Origin: Viscum album
Taxonomy: Eukaryota > Streptophyta > Magnoliopsida > Santalales > Viscaceae
Length of the DNA stretch: 64,000 nt
Direction: 5' to 3'
NCBI GenBank assembly: GCA_963277665.1
Contig: CAUJRU010000139.1
Span: 620,001 to 684,000 of the forward strand
A program made the translations under genes and the position numbers. How positions within the stretch are numbered: position 1 is the stretch's first letter; each line of letters begins with the position of its first letter. Below, one piece after another: positions 60,186-64,000 of the stretch. The notes below the pieces were generated by a model that was not told the origin of the DNA, did no database searches, and was given only the letters and a program-made list of their open reading frames with translations.

Positions 60186-61550
60186 ATAAATTATTTTTTG
60201 ATAAATTTTTTTATGGTTTATAAAATTTTTATAAAAGACAGGTGTTAGGTTTTATAAAAATGGGATATTTATTAACTATAAAGTGCCAATTTTTAATTGA
60301 ACAAATGTTTATGAAACATTTAAGTATTTATTAATATTAACAAATAATATTTAAATACCTATTACCAATTTATATGGAATTCCTTGTGATATAGAAATAA
60401 AATGGTTTATTTAAAAATCATAGGGAGTAATTTATAAAGGGTTTATAAGTTACAAAATATGGCCAAAATATACAATTATATATATTTTAAATTATGAATT
60501 TTTCATAATATTTTATTTGAAGTATACAAATTAAAGGTTCCTTATTTGAATATTTTCTAAACCCTAAATAAATGGGTTTTGATGATTGATTTGATCATGG
60601 TTTTAATAATGCTAAGATATTTAGATCATGTAAAAGGTTTAAAAAATAGAAATTGGATTATAAATTGTTTATTATTTAAAAAACAAAGTATATCTATAAT
60701 TAAATTACATATAATTATATAATATTAAAATTTCATATTAAACTTAATATAATGTGTTTATATTCAAAATTATGGAATGTCCAAGTTATTTAGCTAATTT
60801 ATAAAGTGTTTATAGATAGATTTTATTTATGAATTATTCATAAATGATTACCTCATATTTAAATATTTGACTTTTTCATTTACTTAAAGGTTATTCCAAA
60901 TTTTATTCATGTTTATAAATTGTTTATAGAATATAAATAATTTTCGTGCTCAAATTTATATGATAAATTACTTTTTAAAGATAGATCCTTACATTATATG
61001 CTAGGTATGACTCCATAAAATTTAGTTTTCATCTTTCTTGACCTCGGTTTGTTTCTTGAGTTGTGAGAATAAGAATAATTATTGAATATATTTTTACATA
61101 TTAGGTATTAAAGATATCATGAATTGAATTCTCTCTTCATTAAATTCTCTTTGATGAGAGGGACTTGGGGTTGAATTACCCACCAGCTTAGATGCTTATG
61201 CCTTGACTATAAAAGTGAATGGTTGAATATATATTACTCCAGGCTTAATCATGTAAATATTGAATTTTATTTTTTGGGTAACACAAAATTATTTGTGCGT
61301 AAATATTTACACATTTTTTTGAGGTAAAGATTTTACTCATATTAAAAGAGAATAAAGGTCAGGAAAAACAAGAGAGAATAACGTATTGGGGAAAATCCAA
61401 CCAAACATGAGGAATATCATATATACTCTTGGTAGAAACATGGTGGGACACTGTGTTATCCTACCATTTAGTGAAGAATAAAGAGAAATATGAGAAACTA
61501 TGTTGCAGTAACTGGATCATTGAGATAAGGAGCCCAAACAATTGGAGACT
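60186..61550. other. AT-rich DNA, no gene recognised
   Basis: Low-complexity A/T sequence up to about 61,000, then a more balanced stretch that leads into the ribonuclease H remnant. No open frame of note. Confidence 0.5.
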
Positions 61551-61554
61551 AACC

Positions 61555-61818
61555 CCCAAGGCTAAGACTATGTGAATGACTGAGAGATAATTTTATTCCA
61601 GCACAATGGAGTCCGAGCCTTGATCTAAGGAATGTTCCATGACTAGGATGATTGCCTTCAATTCTGCAATCGTAGGAGGTAATGATGCCTTGAGAGAGGA
61701 ATTCTGGTCATGATGACACTTTCATTCGAGTCACGAGCGGTCATTCCAAATCTAAGGAGACCTCTATCTGAAAGGGATGTATCCACATTGATTTTCAAGG
61801 TACCTAAAGGAGGGGGCA
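61555..61818 (-). pseudogene. LINE-type ribonuclease H (RVT_3) remnant
   Basis: The minus-strand translation starts PPLGTLKINVDTSLSDRG (near 61,816-61,763), followed by RFGMTARDSN. After a frame change near 61,670 it continues IAELKAIILVMEHSLDQG (to about 61,615). The D in NVDTS, the R-DSNG-like turn and the AELKAI helix with its Glu are the standard order of the RNase H domain at the C-terminus of plant non-LTR retrotransposon polyproteins (RVT_3 family). Downstream stops and the frameshift show it is dead. No RT or endonuclease part is visible upstream (61,830-62,500). Confidence 0.65.
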
Positions 61819-61955
61819 CCAGGTGAAATGTTCATGTGTGGGAGTAGGGCCTTAATGTTAGTACTTGTAGTGTTTTCATGTTGATAACTAGTGGTTTGAG
61901 GGAATGGTCTATTGGACTCCCCATGTTTTAATTCTCACAAATCATGTTTGGAGAT

Positions 61956-63576
61956 TGTTGGAATCCTCATGTTTTAACGCTTAAAAATCATGTTTGAATC
62001 TTTTAAAATATGTTTAATCCTATTCTATTATGTTTTAGTGTGATTATGTTTAATCTAAATCAATTCTGTTAATATTTCTTCTTAAGACAGCTTAAAAATA
62101 TTTGGCTAAGTTTGTGACACTGTAATCTTGCAACTAGTTACAGATTTTTGTAAAGGACCCAACACTGTTTCTATGCTACCGTTTCCAAGGCACCATAACA
62201 AGTCACCATTTATAATTTTGAGAGATGACTATACGCAGTTACCTGAGACACCATTTCCCTAAAACTATAACCTTGCTACCAGTTCTATAATTCACCAAGG
62301 ACCAGACACCGTAATTTTTCTACCGGTTCCAGATCTCCCTATGACAGTCTCACCACAACAGTCTCACCGAAATTGTGACATTGTTCCATACTTAAACCAT
62401 TTTATATCTTTTTCAATTAAATTTAAAAGTTGTTTCTAACTGTCACATTTGATTCATTTAATGACAGTGATCAAATTAATGATCTTTTTCAGTCCTGTTA
62501 GCAGACAGTAAAAGGTATGAGGTGTGAAGATCATGCATTTTGTCAGCTCCAACTCAATCACCCAAACCAAAAATAATAAAATCCTGGAACCGAATAAAAA
62601 AATACATGACAGTGGAATTCATGAAAAAAGAGTGAACATACATACATGCAAAGATCACACTGAAGGAAGAACTTTAAATTCTTATTGGATGTAAATAAAG
62701 AAGAACCTGTTATAAACCATCTTGAAAGTGTCCCTGTAGAAACTCAAATAAGAAGAAGAACTTCTCATTATACTGAAAACCAAAAAACTCAAATCACGAC
62801 ACTCTATTTTCACAAGAGGAATGGAACATTGCATCTATTGAATCCAAAGAGTCCAGAGCTGCATTTCACAACACACAGAGCCTTCTAAACTCTATCTCAT
62901 TACACTTTTCTCTATTGTGTACTGCTTTATTACTCTTTGAGTAGTGTGTGTATCTATATTAAAAACACACATTTTCTCATGCACCGAAATATAGGATACA
63001 AGATATCCTCATTCAAATATCTTTTACACATTTTCATACCCACATATAACTATGTAAGCGGTCTTGTGTGACCTGGCTGCTAGTTTTCCCATGTAGAATA
63101 GTGGAAGAGGTATTCTGACCTCGAAAGTCTTATGCACTATTGTTAACACCTATCTAGGGTGTGGATCAAAGATTTTTATATATTTTTTGGTGGAAGGTGA
63201 TCACTGAGTGGAGTGGATTAGGTATCAGCTTGGGACTGAACCACTCCACCATGTCTTTCAATTTAGTCTTTCTCTATTTTTAACTCATATTTTAGAAAAC
63301 TAAATTTTACTCTTATAGTTAGGCTTGGATAGTAGTTATAACTGTATTGCCTTATTATAGTGGTTTTTAAAGTTGTATCAATATCACATATTGGTATAAC
63401 TAAGAATTAATCAATATTCTAAGAAAATATTTTATTTGTCAATATATTATAACTTTACTTCCTTGGTTAACTGACTAGTTTTATTTTTAATTGGGGGAAT
63501 ATTTTAAATAAACATTTTAATAGAAATTTTTATAGGAACTGAATTCACCTCCCCTCTTTAGTGTCCTATTCTGACA
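61956..63576 (+). repeat. Probable 5' LTR of a Copia element running off the window
   Basis: Starts TGTTGGAATCCTCATG after GGAGAT and ends ...GTCCTATTCTGACA. The 'gaattcacctcccctcttta' phrase near the end resembles the LTR end of element A (gattcacccccctctta). A gag start follows 124 bp later. No clear methionine-tRNA PBS is present after 63,576, and the partner LTR is outside the window, so the boundaries rest on pattern. An almost repeated 45 bp segment precedes the start (61,910-61,953). Confidence 0.5.
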
Positions 63577-63699
63577 AAAATTTTGTTTCAGGGGTTGTTT
63601 TCAAGTTGCTTCTTTCAAAATTTTAAATTTATTTTAACATCTTTTTCAACTGTGATTTTAGTTGTATTTTAAATATCCTCAAATTTCTGTTAGTTATAA

Positions 63700-64000
63700 A
63701 TGACTAGTTCTTTAAAAACTTATTTATTTCTCATGAATAATATATTGGAAGGTGATACTTCCAACATACCTCCATTATTTAATGAAAAAAATTATGCACA
63801 ATGGAAAATTAAAATGAAAATACACCTAGAAAGTATGGGTTTTGAAATTTGGTCTTCCATTATAGATGAATATAAGATTCCTACTACTGAAAAGAATACT
63901 TGGGATGAATCAACTAAGGCTTCCTATAACACTAATTGAAAATCCATGAATTCACTACAATGTTCTTTAGGAGATGATTAGTTCAATAGAATTTTTGCAT
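63700..64000 (+). pseudogene. gag: N-terminal part of a Copia gag (UBN2-like), cut by the window edge
   Basis: From ATG 63,700: the segment PPLFNEKNYAQWKIKMKIHL then GFEIWSSIIDEY is the typical start of plant Copia gags (DUF4219/UBN2 type, 'F-G-NY-W---M---L'). An in-frame TGA at 63,937 and TAG near 63,979 interrupt it, although the frame remains gag-like between them (KSMNSLQCSLGDD). The remainder lies beyond the window. It would form the particle capsid; this copy looks inactive. Confidence 0.75.

Overview
The window is 64 kb of AT-rich plant nuclear DNA with no recognisable host gene, no rRNA and no CRISPR array. What can be read is transposon-derived: Ty1/Copia gag-pol, gag-only elements with Sirevirus-like polypurine tracts, a long Ty3/Gypsy-type LTR, CACTA-type transposon ends and one LINE ribonuclease H remnant. 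PBS sites match the plant initiator methionine tRNA. This points to a seed plant with a large, repeat-dominated genome. The species cannot be told from the sequence.

Layout. 1-8,930: decayed repeats, including an LTR-like piece with a TATA box at 4,046, a minus-strand gag-only fragment (about 5,880-8,030) and a CACTA end at 8,926. 9,560-21,000: two diverged minus-strand LTR-like copies around a decayed interior. The right copy is split by a 4.35 kb TGTAACACCCC...GTTACA unit with TATTA target duplications, read as a solo Gypsy LTR. 21,071-34,786: a minus-strand Copia element (about 22,470-34,374) sitting inside an older LTR of its own family. Its 5' leader has been enlarged by a 1.3 kb repeat in nearly three copies. 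35,226-56,471: CACTA-like sequence interrupted by two complete LTR elements 34 bp apart. Element A (35,373-44,785, TSD ATCAT) is gag-only with very long LTRs. Element B (44,820-54,266, TSD AATTT) is a Copia element of the minus-strand element's superfamily. 56,472-64,000: AT-rich decay, a CACTA 5' end at 59,919, a LINE fragment, and an LTR followed by the start of another Copia gag at the right edge.

None of the coding regions is intact. Element B keeps one reading frame from 48,803 to 52,246 with 15 internal stops and no frameshift, and its protease and reverse transcriptase active sites are mutated. Element A has gag only and would depend on another element for pol.

The most unusual signals are non-coding. 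(1) A 13-bp quasi-palindrome, TACAC-N3-GTGTA, is clustered in the leaders and LTR of the Copia family. (2) E2F-like GCGCGAAA words are clustered around the TATA box of element A's LTRs. (3) The leader repeat of the minus-strand Copia element is amplified. (4) A 22/28-bp minisatellite and GC-rich foreign-looking DNA occupy only one LTR of element A.
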